A stretch of 64,000 nt of DNA. It comes from Bradyrhizobium sp. LTSP849. GTDB lineage: Bacteria > Pseudomonadota > Alphaproteobacteria > Rhizobiales > Xanthobacteraceae. The notes under the pieces were generated by a model that was given only the letters and a program-made list of their open reading frames with translations, was not told the origin of the DNA and ran no database searches. Shown one piece after another: positions 56,540 to 64,000 of the stretch (position 1 is the stretch's first letter; every line of letters starts with the position of its first letter). The stretch spans positions 124,001 to 188,000 of the forward strand of contig NZ_JYMR01000052.1 of NCBI RefSeq assembly GCF_000938255.1. Reading direction: 5' to 3'. A program made the translations under genes and the position numbers.

Positions 56540-57007
56540 ATGACCGCCGCGCTCCAACACTACGATCCACCCTCGCTCAGCAACCTCTTGCGCAATGCGC
56601 ATGCGATGACGCGGCCGTTGATGCTCGAGATCATCGACAAGGCCTGCCGGCGCTTCCCCTCGCTCGGGCAGGGCGAACGTACCGCGCGACTCATGCGCCT
56701 GATCGATGCGGAGGCCTGGGCCGATGCCGCGCTGGCGCTGATGGAGCTCGAGCTACCGCTGTGGCAGGTCCGCCGCATCGCCTATGACGAGGGTGAATGG
56801 TACTGCGCGCTTTCGCGCGAACGCGAACTACCGGACTGGCTCGACGCCGCGGTCGAAGGCCGCCACGCCGATCTTGCGCTTGCGTTGCTGTCGGCTTTCA
56901 TCGAGGTCCAGGCGTTGGCCATGGACGTATCGCGGCCGAGCGTTCCCACCGTACGTCCGGCGCTGGACCCGCTCTATGAGCCGGTCGCCTGCGACCATTT
57001 TGGCTAG
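56540..57007 (+). CDS. Hypothetical 155-aa protein
   Basis: A soluble, helical protein of 155 aa without signal or membrane segment. It opens TAALQHYDPPSLSNLLRNAH; the middle has RTARLMRLIDAEAWADAALALMELELP split by a Trp; WQVRRIAYDEGEWYCALS and ELPDWLDAAVEGRHADLALALL follow. I do not recognise a family. The ATG at 56540 has GGGAGG about 7 nt upstream. A KdpE-like direct repeat (box b) lies about 95 nt before it, hinting at co-regulation with kdp. Confidence 0.75.
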   Translation: MTAALQHYDPPSLSNLLRNAHAMTRPLMLEIIDKACRRFPSLGQGERTARLMRLIDAEAWADAALALMELELPLWQVRRIAYDEGEWYCALSRERELPDWLDAAVEGRHADLALALLSAFIEVQALAMDVSRPSVPTVRPALDPLYEPVACDHFG

Positions 57008-57065
57008 AGCAACCCCGACGGGTTCAAGCCTCTGACAGGTTCAAGCTTTGCCGCAATCTCCGGAC

Positions 57066-57326
57066 ATGCCGCGAGCGATAGGCCCGACGCGCGTGCTGGC
57101 ACGCTTTGCCGTCCGCGTCGCGCTGCTCGCAATTTTTGCTGCATTCGGCAGCGTCGGCTTCAACCGAAGCCTCGCCGCCCTGCTCTGGATGTCGATCATC
57201 CTGTGCGCTGTCGTCGCTCTCCTCAGGCGCGAGCCGCTGTTCGCCACCACTCTCAACCATTGGGACGAATGCGTCGCGTTCGGCACGCTGTTCGCGCTGG
57301 TTCATATCGTTAATGAATTGGCCTGA
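57066..57326 (+). CDS. Small membrane protein, 86 aa
   Basis: 86 aa with two hydrophobic segments (ARFAVRVALLAIFAAFGSVG, about 13-32, and LAALLWMSIILCAVVALL, about 37-54), then a short tail with TLNHWDECVAFGTLFALVHIV. Family unknown. It follows the 155-aa gene by 58 bp and could be co-transcribed with it. ATG 57066 was preferred over a TTG at 57048. An antisense frame (57305-57024) exists but lacks a ribosome site. Confidence 0.6.
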   Translation: MPRAIGPTRVLARFAVRVALLAIFAAFGSVGFNRSLAALLWMSIILCAVVALLRREPLFATTLNHWDECVAFGTLFALVHIVNELA

Positions 57327-57333
57327 GCGCCGG

Positions 57334-57352
57334 CTTTATGACGTTCCTATGA
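57334..57352 (+). promoter_or_regulatory. Direct-repeat box c, upstream of the 102-aa gene
   Basis: TTTATGA-N4-CCTATGA: half-sites at 57335-57341 and 57346-57352, 11-bp period, about 47 nt before the TTG start of the following gene. It is the closest copy to box a in the window. Confidence 0.5.
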
Positions 57353-57398
57353 GATCGTCGTGCGGCCGCCCTCGAAATCATATCCACGAGGAAAGATA

Positions 57399-57707
57399 TT
57401 GAACGCGCAGGTGCTGGACATGCTCCCGCTGCCTGCGTCAATTGGAAGGACCAAATCCGTGAAACTCGTCGAACCTCCCTCGTGCAGCTCCCCCTCGACC
57501 GTCGTCTTCATCGGCCGCAACCACCGGGGACAGTGGATTGCCCAAGAGCAGAACGGCCTCTATGGCGGCCTGTTCGTCAGTCGCGCCCAGGCCATCAAAT
57601 ATGCGCTGTTCGAAAACGGACAGCATCCCGAGACCATCGTCGAGCTGCCGCGCGAGATCGAGCTCGATATGGGTAAAAGCCCCAACCTCTCGCAGCGCGC
57701 CGCCTGA
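57399..57707 (+). CDS. Small protein of the 'FIGRN' pair (paralogue 1)
   Basis: 102 aa. Core VVFIGRNHRGQWIAQEQNG then LYGGLFVSRAQAIKYALFENG and VELPREIELDMG; it shares the plan (V/F)FIGRNxxGxWxAxExxGxxGGLF with the protein at 59019-59351 in about the same spacing. No membrane segment; function unknown. I chose a TTG start at 57399, with GAGGAAAG just before it; ATG 57420 is the alternative. It is preceded by KdpE-like box c and followed, 24 bp later, by the DapA-like gene. Confidence 0.7.
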   Translation: MNAQVLDMLPLPASIGRTKSVKLVEPPSCSSPSTVVFIGRNHRGQWIAQEQNGLYGGLFVSRAQAIKYALFENGQHPETIVELPREIELDMGKSPNLSQRAA

Positions 57708-57731
57708 GCAGGCCGCACCCAGCAAAAAGCC

Positions 57732-58649
57732 ATGTTCATCCCTCCCTCTGCCTGGTTCACCGGCTTCATTCCGGACCTGCCGACGCCGTTCGATGCGGCT
57801 GACGCGATCGATCTCAAGGCGTTCGCCGCACTCTGCGAGCGCCAGGTGACAGCGGGCGTTCCCGCGCTCGTGGTCTGCGAGACCGCCGGCGAAGCGCCGA
57901 CGCTCTCGCCGGCCGAGCAGGAGCTCGTCATTCGCACCGCGGTCGATGTCGTCCGCGGCCGCGCGCGGGTCATCGCGGGCGCCGTGTCGAATTCAACCAG
58001 TCACGCCGTCGCGCTCGCGCGTCGCGCAGAAGCGGCCGGCGCCGATGCCATCATGTCGGTGGTGCCCGCCTACAACAAGCCGATGCAGGACGGGATGCTC
58101 GCGCACTTCCGCAGTGTTGCCGGGTCGATCGGACTACCGGTGATTCTGCACGACATTCCCTCCCGCACGCTGCGTCCGCTCGCCGACGAGACGCTTCTGC
58201 GTCTCGTCGAATCCCGCCAGTTCGTGGGGCTGCGCGATGGGAGTGGTGACATCACCCGCCCAATGCGCCTGAGCCGGCTGCTGCCGGCCGACTTTCGCCT
58301 GCTGTCCGGTGACGACGCCACCGCCTTCGGCACCATCGCCTGCGGCGGCGATGGCGCGATCTCGCAGGTCGCCAACATCGCGCCGGATCTGTGCCGGACG
58401 ATATTCTCCCAGGTCAGGCAGGGCCGCCTGCAATCGGCGCGCTATCTGCACAAGCGCCTCATCCCGCTCATTGCCTGCCTCTCGAGGGAAAGCCCGGCCG
58501 CGCTCAAATTTGCACTGAGCACGCTCGGCCTGATGTTGCCAGCTACAAGGCTGCCGATCGTGCCGCTCGATGATGCGGCTCAAATCGAGATCGCAAGAGC
58601 GTTCGCCGCGATCGCCGATGAGGAACTGATCGACAGCATCGGAGCGTAG
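57732..58649 (+). CDS. DapA/NAL-superfamily protein with altered catalytic residues
   Basis: 305 aa, a TIM-barrel protein clearly of the dihydrodipicolinate synthase/N-acetylneuraminate lyase family (PTPFDAADAIDLKAFA, VVPAYNKPMQDGMLAHF, LSGDDATAFGTIACGGDGAIS). Compared with E. coli DapA, the Schiff-base Lys161 corresponds to Arg168 (VGLRDGSGD), the catalytic Tyr133 to His140 (LHDIPSR), and Thr45 to Ala52 (ETAGEAP); Tyr107 and Arg138 equivalents are kept (Tyr114, Arg145). Without the Lys the normal aldolase chemistry should fail. It may be inactive or use another mechanism. Confidence 0.85.
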   Translation: MFIPPSAWFTGFIPDLPTPFDAADAIDLKAFAALCERQVTAGVPALVVCETAGEAPTLSPAEQELVIRTAVDVVRGRARVIAGAVSNSTSHAVALARRAEAAGADAIMSVVPAYNKPMQDGMLAHFRSVAGSIGLPVILHDIPSRTLRPLADETLLRLVESRQFVGLRDGSGDITRPMRLSRLLPADFRLLSGDDATAFGTIACGGDGAISQVANIAPDLCRTIFSQVRQGRLQSARYLHKRLIPLIACLSRESPAALKFALSTLGLMLPATRLPIVPLDDAAQIEIARAFAAIADEELIDSIGA

Positions 58650-58658
58650 CAAGGTGCG

Positions 58659-58676
58659 CCTATGGCGCTCCTATAC
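58659..58676 (+). promoter_or_regulatory. Direct-repeat box d, upstream of the 63-aa gene
   Basis: CCTATGG-N4-CCTATAC: half-sites at 58659-58665 and 58670-58676, 11-bp period, about 105 nt before the next gene. It is the weakest of the four boxes. Confidence 0.4.
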
Positions 58677-58779
58677 GACAGCACGGCCGCTCATCTCGCA
58701 TTCCTATGCTGCAACGCCCATCATACGAGACAGATGACGGCGGCCGGGACAGCTGCTGGAGACGAAGGATACATTCAAA

Positions 58780-58971
58780 ATGTCGATGCTGACACATGGC
58801 CTTGAACGGCCTTTTAACTGGGCTAAGCGCCCGGCGCGGATCTCGAATGAGCACAAGGCCCAGCTCAAGCGCGTCGCGCTGCGCGCGCTGGCCGTGCTGT
58901 CGATGGGCGGCCTGCTCGCGGCGGTCATCGCGCTGAAGACCGCAATCTATGTCTGGCACCTCCACGCCTGA
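58780..58971 (+). CDS. Small membrane protein, 63 aa
   Basis: 63 aa with a soluble basic N-terminal half (ERPFNWAKRPARISNEHKAQLKRV spread over residues 9-32) and one membrane helix (LAVLSMGGLLAAVIALKTAIY). Family unknown. AAGGATACATTC precedes the start codon; the next Met (58786) is an alternative start. Box d lies upstream. The gene opens a short-protein run (58780-59481) that continues on the same strand. Confidence 0.6.
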   Translation: MSMLTHGLERPFNWAKRPARISNEHKAQLKRVALRALAVLSMGGLLAAVIALKTAIYVWHLHA

Positions 58972-59018
58972 GCGCACCGGTGACCATCATGACCTTGCAG
59001 ATGTGTGAGGAGGCCGCC

Positions 59019-59351
59019 ATGGCCGCGATTGCTCTCCAAGCCTCCCGTCGCGAGTCCGAGGCCCAACTGGCGCAGGCAGCAACACTCAGGCCGCTCGATC
59101 CCGATGTCGTCAGCGCTTCCATTCCGGCGTTCTTCATCGGCCGCAACAAGGCCGGGCTCTGGGTCGCCCGCGAGGCAAGCGGCCGCATCGGCGGCCTGTT
59201 CCTGTTCAAGAGCTCCGCAGTCGATTTCGCCAACCGTCAGAGCAAGCCTGCACGGTGCGCGTTGGTGTTTCCCACAGACACCTTCGAGCTCGACATCGAG
59301 AACCACGGCAATCCGCTGATCGTGCTGGCGGCGCGGTTACTGAGAGGCTAG
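59019..59351 (+). CDS. Small protein of the 'FIGRN' pair (paralogue 2)
   Basis: 110 aa with core AFFIGRNKAGLWVAREASG and IGGLFLFKSSAVDFANRQ, then VFPTDTFELDIENHG, matching the plan of the 57399-57707 protein. A Gln/Ala/Glu-rich stretch precedes it. The ATG at 59019 was chosen over 58980 because a strong GAGGAGG stands 7 nt before it. Function unknown; the pair likely arose by duplication in this lineage (inference). Confidence 0.72.
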   Translation: MAAIALQASRRESEAQLAQAATLRPLDPDVVSASIPAFFIGRNKAGLWVAREASGRIGGLFLFKSSAVDFANRQSKPARCALVFPTDTFELDIENHGNPLIVLAARLLRG

Positions 59352-59352
59352 C

Positions 59353-59481
59353 GTGCATCTTCTCAAGGGAAATCTGGAGCACGCGGTCACCACGACCGTC
59401 CTGACCATGACGCTGAGTCTGGTCTGGGGTGCGATCCTGACGCTCGTGATTACGCTTCTCGCGCGCGGGCTCGGCGTCTAG
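59353..59481 (+). CDS. Possible 42-aa one-helix membrane peptide
   Basis: GTG-started frame of 42 codons, one base after the previous stop: it begins VHLLKGNLEHAV and contains the helix TMTLSLVWGAILTLVITLLA. GAGAGG in the preceding gene's end may be its ribosome site. Position and hydrophobic design make it plausible, but no homologue is recognised. Confidence 0.45.
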   Translation: MHLLKGNLEHAVTTTVLTMTLSLVWGAILTLVITLLARGLGV

Positions 59482-59637
59482 ACTTCACCGCGATCGACTG
59501 CGAATTGACCATGGCTGCCTACGAGGCGAGCAACCGGGCGCGAACCGCGGTGGCGATGCCTGCCTAAGGCCGCCCTATCCCGCGGAAAAACCTCGGCCGA
59601 TCTGGCGCAGTTTCGCGGAACCGTGTAGATCGGTTTC

Positions 59638-60273
59638 ATGAGCAGCAGCAACGTCCATGTCGTCGCCCACCCCCTGGTCCAGCACAAGCTTTCCCTGATG
59701 CGGGAGAAGGACCGTTCGACCAAGAGCTTTCGCGAGATCCTGAACGAGATCGGAATGCTGCTCTGCTACGAGGTGACGCGCGACCTGCCGCTGGAGCTGG
59801 TCGAGATCGAGACGCCGATCTCGCCGATGCAGGCGCCGAAGATCGCCGGCAAGAAGCTGACGTTGGCGCCGATCCTGCGCGCCGGCGTCGGCTTTCTCGA
59901 CGGCATGCTGGCGCTGATGCCCTCGGCGCGCATCGCCCATATCGGGCTCTACCGCGACCCCGAGACATTGCAGGCCGTGGAATATTACTTCAAGGCACCG
60001 CAGGACCTGTCCGACCGCACCGTGATCCTGATGGACCCGATGCTGGCGACCGGCAACTCGGCCTGCGCGGGCGCGTCGCTGCTCAAGAACCGCGGCGCCC
60101 GCGACATCCGCTTCGTCTGCCTCTTGGCCGCGCCTGAAGGCATCGCCCAGTTCCAGAGCGAACATCCTGACGTACCGATCTGGACCGCCGCGATCGATGA
60201 GCGGCTCAACGATCACGGCTACATCGTGCCGGGCCTTGGCGACGCCGGCGACCGGATGTTCGGCACCAAGTAG
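59638..60273 (+). CDS. upp: Uracil phosphoribosyltransferase
   Basis: 211 aa, standard length. Opens VHVVAHPLVQHKLSLMREKD; PRPP-binding motif VILMDPMLATGNSACAGASLL and uracil-loop region VPGLGDAGDRMFGTK at the C-terminus. It converts uracil and PRPP to UMP (salvage). It is preceded by a gap of about 156 bp and followed after 33 bp by the acyl-CoA ligase gene. Confidence 0.95.
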   Translation: MSSSNVHVVAHPLVQHKLSLMREKDRSTKSFREILNEIGMLLCYEVTRDLPLELVEIETPISPMQAPKIAGKKLTLAPILRAGVGFLDGMLALMPSARIAHIGLYRDPETLQAVEYYFKAPQDLSDRTVILMDPMLATGNSACAGASLLKNRGARDIRFVCLLAAPEGIAQFQSEHPDVPIWTAAIDERLNDHGYIVPGLGDAGDRMFGTK

Positions 60274-60306
60274 ACAGGTTTGCCCGATCGCGTTACTCCG
60301 GTTGCC

Positions 60307-61878
60307 ATGCATGCCGACGATTTTTCACTGCAATCGCTGATCGTATCGGAGACCACCGCCGATCCCGCCTTCGTGTTCGGCGGCACGCCCGTCTCGCGCG
60401 CGGAATTTTCCCTAAAGATCGAGCAGACCGCAGCGTGGCTTGCCGCGCAGGGCATCGGCAAGGACGACGTGGTTGCGGTCTGGCTGGTCAACCGGGTCGA
60501 ATGGATCGCGCTGCTGTTCGCCGCCGCGCGGCTCGGCGCGGTCATTGCTGCGGTCAATACGCGCTACCGCAGTGCTGAGGTCGCACATCTCCTGAAATTG
60601 TCCGGCGCCAAATTGCTCGTGGTCGAGGCCGCGTTTCGCACGATCGATTTCACCGCCATTTTCGCCGATATCGCCAAGGCCGAGGTGCCCGCGCTGCAAA
60701 AGCTCGTAGTGGTCGGCGCGGGTGCAATCCCCGCGCACTGGCCCTGCATCCGGTTCGATGCGTTCGATGAGCGCTATCCGCAAGCCCCCGCCCAAGATGA
60801 CGTCGATCAGCCCGTGCTGCTCTACACCACATCGGGCACGACCAAGGGGCCAAAGCTCGTCGCGCATTCGCAGCGGACGCTGGCCACACACGCCACCTCC
60901 GTCGCCAAGGCGCTCAAGCTTGATCCGCAACGTCATTCGCTGCTGGCGATGCTGCCGTTCTGCGGCACTTTTGGCATGACGAGCTTGCTCGGCTTCATCG
61001 CGGCGGGGGCGACCATTCACGCGCTTGACGCATTCGAGGCGGCACCGGCGTTAAAGATCCTGAGCGAGCGCAAGATTACGCACGCCTTCGGCTCCGACGA
61101 GATGTTCCGCCGCATCCTCGCCCTCACCGACGCGTCGCGCCCGTTTCCGCATGTCGAAGTCTGCGGCTTCGCCGCGTTCCAGCCCAGTTGGCGCGAATTG
61201 GCCGCGGAGGCCGCGGCGCACGGCATGCCGCTGTACGGCCTCTATGGTTCGAGCGAGGTGCAGGCGCTGTTCTCGATCAGCCGCGCCAGCGACGCCTTCG
61301 CCGACCGCATCGAGGGTGGCGGCTGGCCGATGTCGCCTGACGCCAGGGTCCGCGTGCGCGACACCGAGACCGGTGATCTCGCAGCCGACGGCGTCTCCGG
61401 CGAGATCGAGATCAGCGCGCCGTCGTGCTTTCTCGGCTATTTCAACAATCCCGAGGCGACGCGCGATGCAACCACTGCGGACGGCTTCTTCCGTACCGGC
61501 GACATCGGCCGTCTCCGCTGCGACGGCTCCTTTGTCTATGAGACCCGTGCGGGCGATGCGATGCGGCTCGGCGGCTTCCTGGTCGCGCCCGGCGAGATCG
61601 AGGACGAGCTCAAATCCTGCGCCGGCGTTGCCGATGCCCAGGTCGTCGCGGTCGACCTGAAGGGCCATGCACGCTGTGTCGCGTTCGTAATCCAGGCGGA
61701 TCAGCCACCGCTACAGGAGGCGCTGGTCGCACACTTGCGCGAGCGGCTGGCGGGTTACAAGATTCCGGCACGGATCTATATCGTCGACGCCTTTCCTGTC
61801 ACCGACAGCGCCAATGGCGTGAAGATCCAGCGCGCCAGGCTCCGCGCCCTGGCGATGGAGCGGATCGCCGCCGAATAG
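60307..61878 (+). CDS. AMP-dependent acyl-CoA synthetase/ligase
   Basis: 523 aa, ANL superfamily. The P-loop-like LLYTTSGTTKGPKLVAHSQ near residue 175, the A5 block LYGLYGSSEVQALF, A7 FFRTGDIGRLRCDGS, A8 RLGGFLVAPGEIEDEL and the C-terminal catalytic Lys region NGVKIQRARLR are all present. It should activate a carboxylic acid with ATP and transfer it to CoA; the substrate cannot be read. I chose ATG 60307; a TTG at 60280 would add nine residues. No signal peptide. Confidence 0.85.
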   Translation: MHADDFSLQSLIVSETTADPAFVFGGTPVSRAEFSLKIEQTAAWLAAQGIGKDDVVAVWLVNRVEWIALLFAAARLGAVIAAVNTRYRSAEVAHLLKLSGAKLLVVEAAFRTIDFTAIFADIAKAEVPALQKLVVVGAGAIPAHWPCIRFDAFDERYPQAPAQDDVDQPVLLYTTSGTTKGPKLVAHSQRTLATHATSVAKALKLDPQRHSLLAMLPFCGTFGMTSLLGFIAAGATIHALDAFEAAPALKILSERKITHAFGSDEMFRRILALTDASRPFPHVEVCGFAAFQPSWRELAAEAAAHGMPLYGLYGSSEVQALFSISRASDAFADRIEGGGWPMSPDARVRVRDTETGDLAADGVSGEIEISAPSCFLGYFNNPEATRDATTADGFFRTGDIGRLRCDGSFVYETRAGDAMRLGGFLVAPGEIEDELKSCAGVADAQVVAVDLKGHARCVAFVIQADQPPLQEALVAHLRERLAGYKIPARIYIVDAFPVTDSANGVKIQRARLRALAMERIAAE

Positions 61879-61905
61879 GCTACGCCAGTGCGCTCACATA
61901 TGCCC

Positions 61906-64000
61906 TCAGGGCTGGAGGTTGGCGAATGCGGTGAGCGCCGCGCGCACCCGTGCAACGACATCGACCCAGCCGCGGTCATCGCTCTGCCGGAACAGGCGCA
62001 CGGTCGGATACCAGGGGCTGTCGTCACGATCGAGCAGCCAGCGCCAGTCGGGCGCATGCGTCACCAGGATCCAGACCGGCTTGCCGAGCGCCCCCGCCAG
62101 ATGGGCAACGCCGGTATCGACCGCGACGATGAGATCAAGCTGCGAGATCAGCGCCGCCGTGTCGGTGAAATCCTGCAAATCGCCGCTGACATCACGAATG
62201 CCGGCACGCGACAGCACTTCAGCTTCGCCGGCGCCAAGCTGCTTCTGCAGGCTGACGAAGTTCACATCGACGTCCAGCAGCGGCAGCAGATGATCCAGTT
62301 GCATCGACCGTTCGCGATCGCGAACGTGGTTTGGATTGCCGGCCCAGGCCAGGCCGATCTTCAAACCGTGCATGTCGCGAAGCCGGAGCGACCATTGCGC
62401 CATTGCGGAGTCCGGTGCATGCAAATAAGGACCGTTCGCCGGGATGGTCTCCAGCCGGGTCGCGAATGCCAGCGGCAAGCTCGGTAGCGGACAGTGGAGA
62501 TCGTACTCCGGCAGGATGTCGCCCTTGACGACAATCTGCGCGACGCCGGGGAGGTCGCGCATCAGGCCGCAGAGCGGCTGCTCGAGCTCCAGGACCACGC
62601 GCGCACCGCGCGCCGCAACCATCGGCACGTAACGGCAGAACTGAATGGAATCGCCAAAGCCCTGCTCACTGTGAAGCAGGATTGTCTTGCCGGCGAGATC
62701 GACGTCGCCGAGCCAGAGCGGCCGCGACCACTCGCGCGACGTCAGTCGTGCCACCGGCGCTCTATGGCGCCACTCATACTCGGCCCAGCCGGACGCCAGG
62801 TCGCCGGTGACGAGGCTGGCCAGGCCTTTCAGGAAGTGCGCGTCGGCGTAGTCCGACCGCAGGGCGATCGCGCGCTCATAGCTCGCCAACGCCTCGTCGA
62901 AACGCTTGAGATCGTACAGGGTAATGCCTCGATTGGCGAACGCCTCGGCATGGTGCGGCCCGGCCGCAATCGCCAGGTCGTGGCTGGCCAATGCGTCCTC
63001 CAACCGCCGCAGCTTGTGAAGCGTGACGGGGCGATTGTCGAGGGCTGCGGCATCGTCCAGCCGTGCGGCGACAGCCTTGTCGTGCGCCGCCAGCACCTCG
63101 CCATAGCGAGCCAGGTCATGCAAGGCAACGCCACGATTGGTCAGCGCTTGGACGTTGTCCGGCCGACTGATCAGCGCGCGCTCGAAGCTCTCCAAGGCCT
63201 GGTCGAGATGCCCGCGCGCATGCAGCAGGGCGCCACGATTGATATGAGCCTCGGCATGATCGGCTTGCAGCGCCAGCGCGCGATCGTAGCTCGTCAGGGC
63301 CTCGTCGAAACGCATCAGGTCATGCAGCGTGATGCCCCGGCCGACCAGGACCTTTGGATCATCGGGGCTCAGCTTCAGGGCGGCGTCGTGGCTCGCCAGC
63401 GACGCCTCCAGCTTCCCGAGGACGCGCAACGTAACGCCGCGATTGTAGAGTGCCTCGGCATGCCTGGGCTGCAGGACCAGCGCGCGATCGTAGCTTGCCA
63501 GCGCATCCGCGTGACGGTGCAACCGGCCGAGCGCATTGCCACGATTGCTGAACGCATCGGCATAGTTGGGCCGCAGGACGATGGCACGATCGTAGTCCGC
63601 AACAGCATCCTCGAAACGCCCCAGCTCATAACGGGTAATGCCCCGATTGAGGAAGGTCTCGACAAAGTCGGGTCGATACGCAAGCGCGGCTGCATAGCTC
63701 GCCAGCGCCTCTTGATGTCGTCCCAGAGCCTGCAGAACGATACCGCGATTGTTCAGGGCCTCCGGATAGTTCGGCTGCAACGCCAGCGCCGCATCATAGT
63801 CGATCAGCGCGTCCTGATTGCAGCCAAGCTCCTGCAGCAGGGCAGCGCGATTGTTGAGCACGTTGACGTGCTGCGGCTGGAGCGCAAGCGCGTGGCCGAA
63901 GCTCTCCAGCGCATCGGCCGGGCGTCCCAAGGATTTGAGGAGGGTGCCACGATTGCTCCACGCTTCCGCGAAGTCCGGCCGCAGCGCCAGCGCCCGGTCA
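61906..64000 (-). CDS. TPR-repeat protein with C-terminal glycosyltransferase-like domain, 5' end outside window
   Basis: The frame is open to the window edge. At least 12 consecutive 34-residue TPR units are seen (pattern NRGxxLxxLxRxxEALxSYDxALxLxP). They are followed by a C-terminal domain of about 280 residues from WAEYEWRH: LLHSEQGFGDSIQFCRYVP, FVSLQKQLGAGE and DLIVAVDTGVAHLAGALGKPVW, typical of GT-B/GT9-like 'tetratricopeptide glycosyltransferase' proteins. It probably transfers a sugar onto a protein or glycan, using the TPR superhelix to bind it. The full length and start are not visible. Confidence 0.85.
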   Translation of the reverse strand, partial: DRALALRPDFAEAWSNRGTLLKSLGRPADALESFGHALALQPQHVNVLNNRAALLQELGCNQDALIDYDAALALQPNYPEALNNRGIVLQALGRHQEALASYAAALAYRPDFVETFLNRGITRYELGRFEDAVADYDRAIVLRPNYADAFSNRGNALGRLHRHADALASYDRALVLQPRHAEALYNRGVTLRVLGKLEASLASHDAALKLSPDDPKVLVGRGITLHDLMRFDEALTSYDRALALQADHAEAHINRGALLHARGHLDQALESFERALISRPDNVQALTNRGVALHDLARYGEVLAAHDKAVAARLDDAAALDNRPVTLHKLRRLEDALASHDLAIAAGPHHAEAFANRGITLYDLKRFDEALASYERAIALRSDYADAHFLKGLASLVTGDLASGWAEYEWRHRAPVARLTSREWSRPLWLGDVDLAGKTILLHSEQGFGDSIQFCRYVPMVAARGARVVLELEQPLCGLMRDLPGVAQIVVKGDILPEYDLHCPLPSLPLAFATRLETIPANGPYLHAPDSAMAQWSLRLRDMHGLKIGLAWAGNPNHVRDRERSMQLDHLLPLLDVDVNFVSLQKQLGAGEAEVLSRAGIRDVSGDLQDFTDTAALISQLDLIVAVDTGVAHLAGALGKPVWILVTHAPDWRWLLDRDDSPWYPTVRLFRQSDDRGWVDVVARVRAALTAFANLQP

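Noticed and set aside
57024..57305. Minus-strand frame of 93 codons over the 86-aa membrane protein
   Set aside because: No ribosome site and charged low-complexity translation; the plus frame has membrane helices.

Overview
The window looks like a chromosomal segment of a slow-growing rhizobial alphaproteobacterium of the Bradyrhizobium type. This is inferred from high GC, dense gene packing with many ATGA start/stop overlaps, a pqq locus, a treS-glgB-glgX-treZ-treY trehalose/glycogen operon, a Tal-Pgi fusion, an EcfG-type general-stress promoter, Ku/LigD end joining and many short genus-specific proteins. I saw no tRNA, rRNA, CRISPR array, transposase, prophage or integration site.

Layout. 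1-2043: 3' end of pqqE, a prolyl aminopeptidase and a small unknown protein. 2282-6950: a three-gene operon for a 2-oxoacid:ferredoxin oxidoreductase (KorA, KorB) led by a GltD-like flavoprotein with an added ferredoxin domain. 6951-11800: exported and signalling proteins (DUF4399, a cyclase-TM-FGE fusion, a secreted Cys protein, a DsrE-like protein), then an ArsR/AHSA1/DUF1801 group with two tandem operators. 11810-16579: prkA-yeaH-spoVR on the minus strand behind a perfect EcfG promoter. 17812-25312: a sugar-phosphate operon (tal-pgi, gnd, zwf, pgl, gntK, HAD phosphatase) covering the oxidative pentose phosphate branch and feeding Entner-Doudoroff. 25315-43341: an alpha-glucan/trehalose island, with GH15 and malQ on minus and glgE-like, treS-maltokinase, glgB, glgX, treZ, treY on plus. 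43345-47770: a PHA-granule-type protein, a DUF3309 peptide, and divergent ligD/ku. 47780-56029: kdpFABC-kdpDE on minus, with two extra tiny membrane ORFs. 56540-59481: a run of short lineage-type proteins around a DapA-like protein. 59638-64000: upp, an acyl-CoA ligase, and a TPR glycosyltransferase-like protein cut by the window edge.

Most notable observations. (1) The GlgE homologue heading the trehalose operon keeps its nucleophile Asp but has lost the invariant Arg two residues before it, the acid/base Glu and the phosphate-binding loop, so it looks like a pseudoenzyme or a new activity. (2) The DapA-like protein has Arg for the Schiff-base Lys and His for the catalytic Tyr. (3) An 11-bp-period direct repeat typical of OmpR/KdpE-family sites lies upstream of kdp and of three nearby short genes, suggesting a shared potassium/osmotic regulon. 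(4) Three tiny membrane peptides, one of them KdpF, precede kdpA. (5) The ArsR gene has two tandem palindromic operators ending 4 nt before its start codon.
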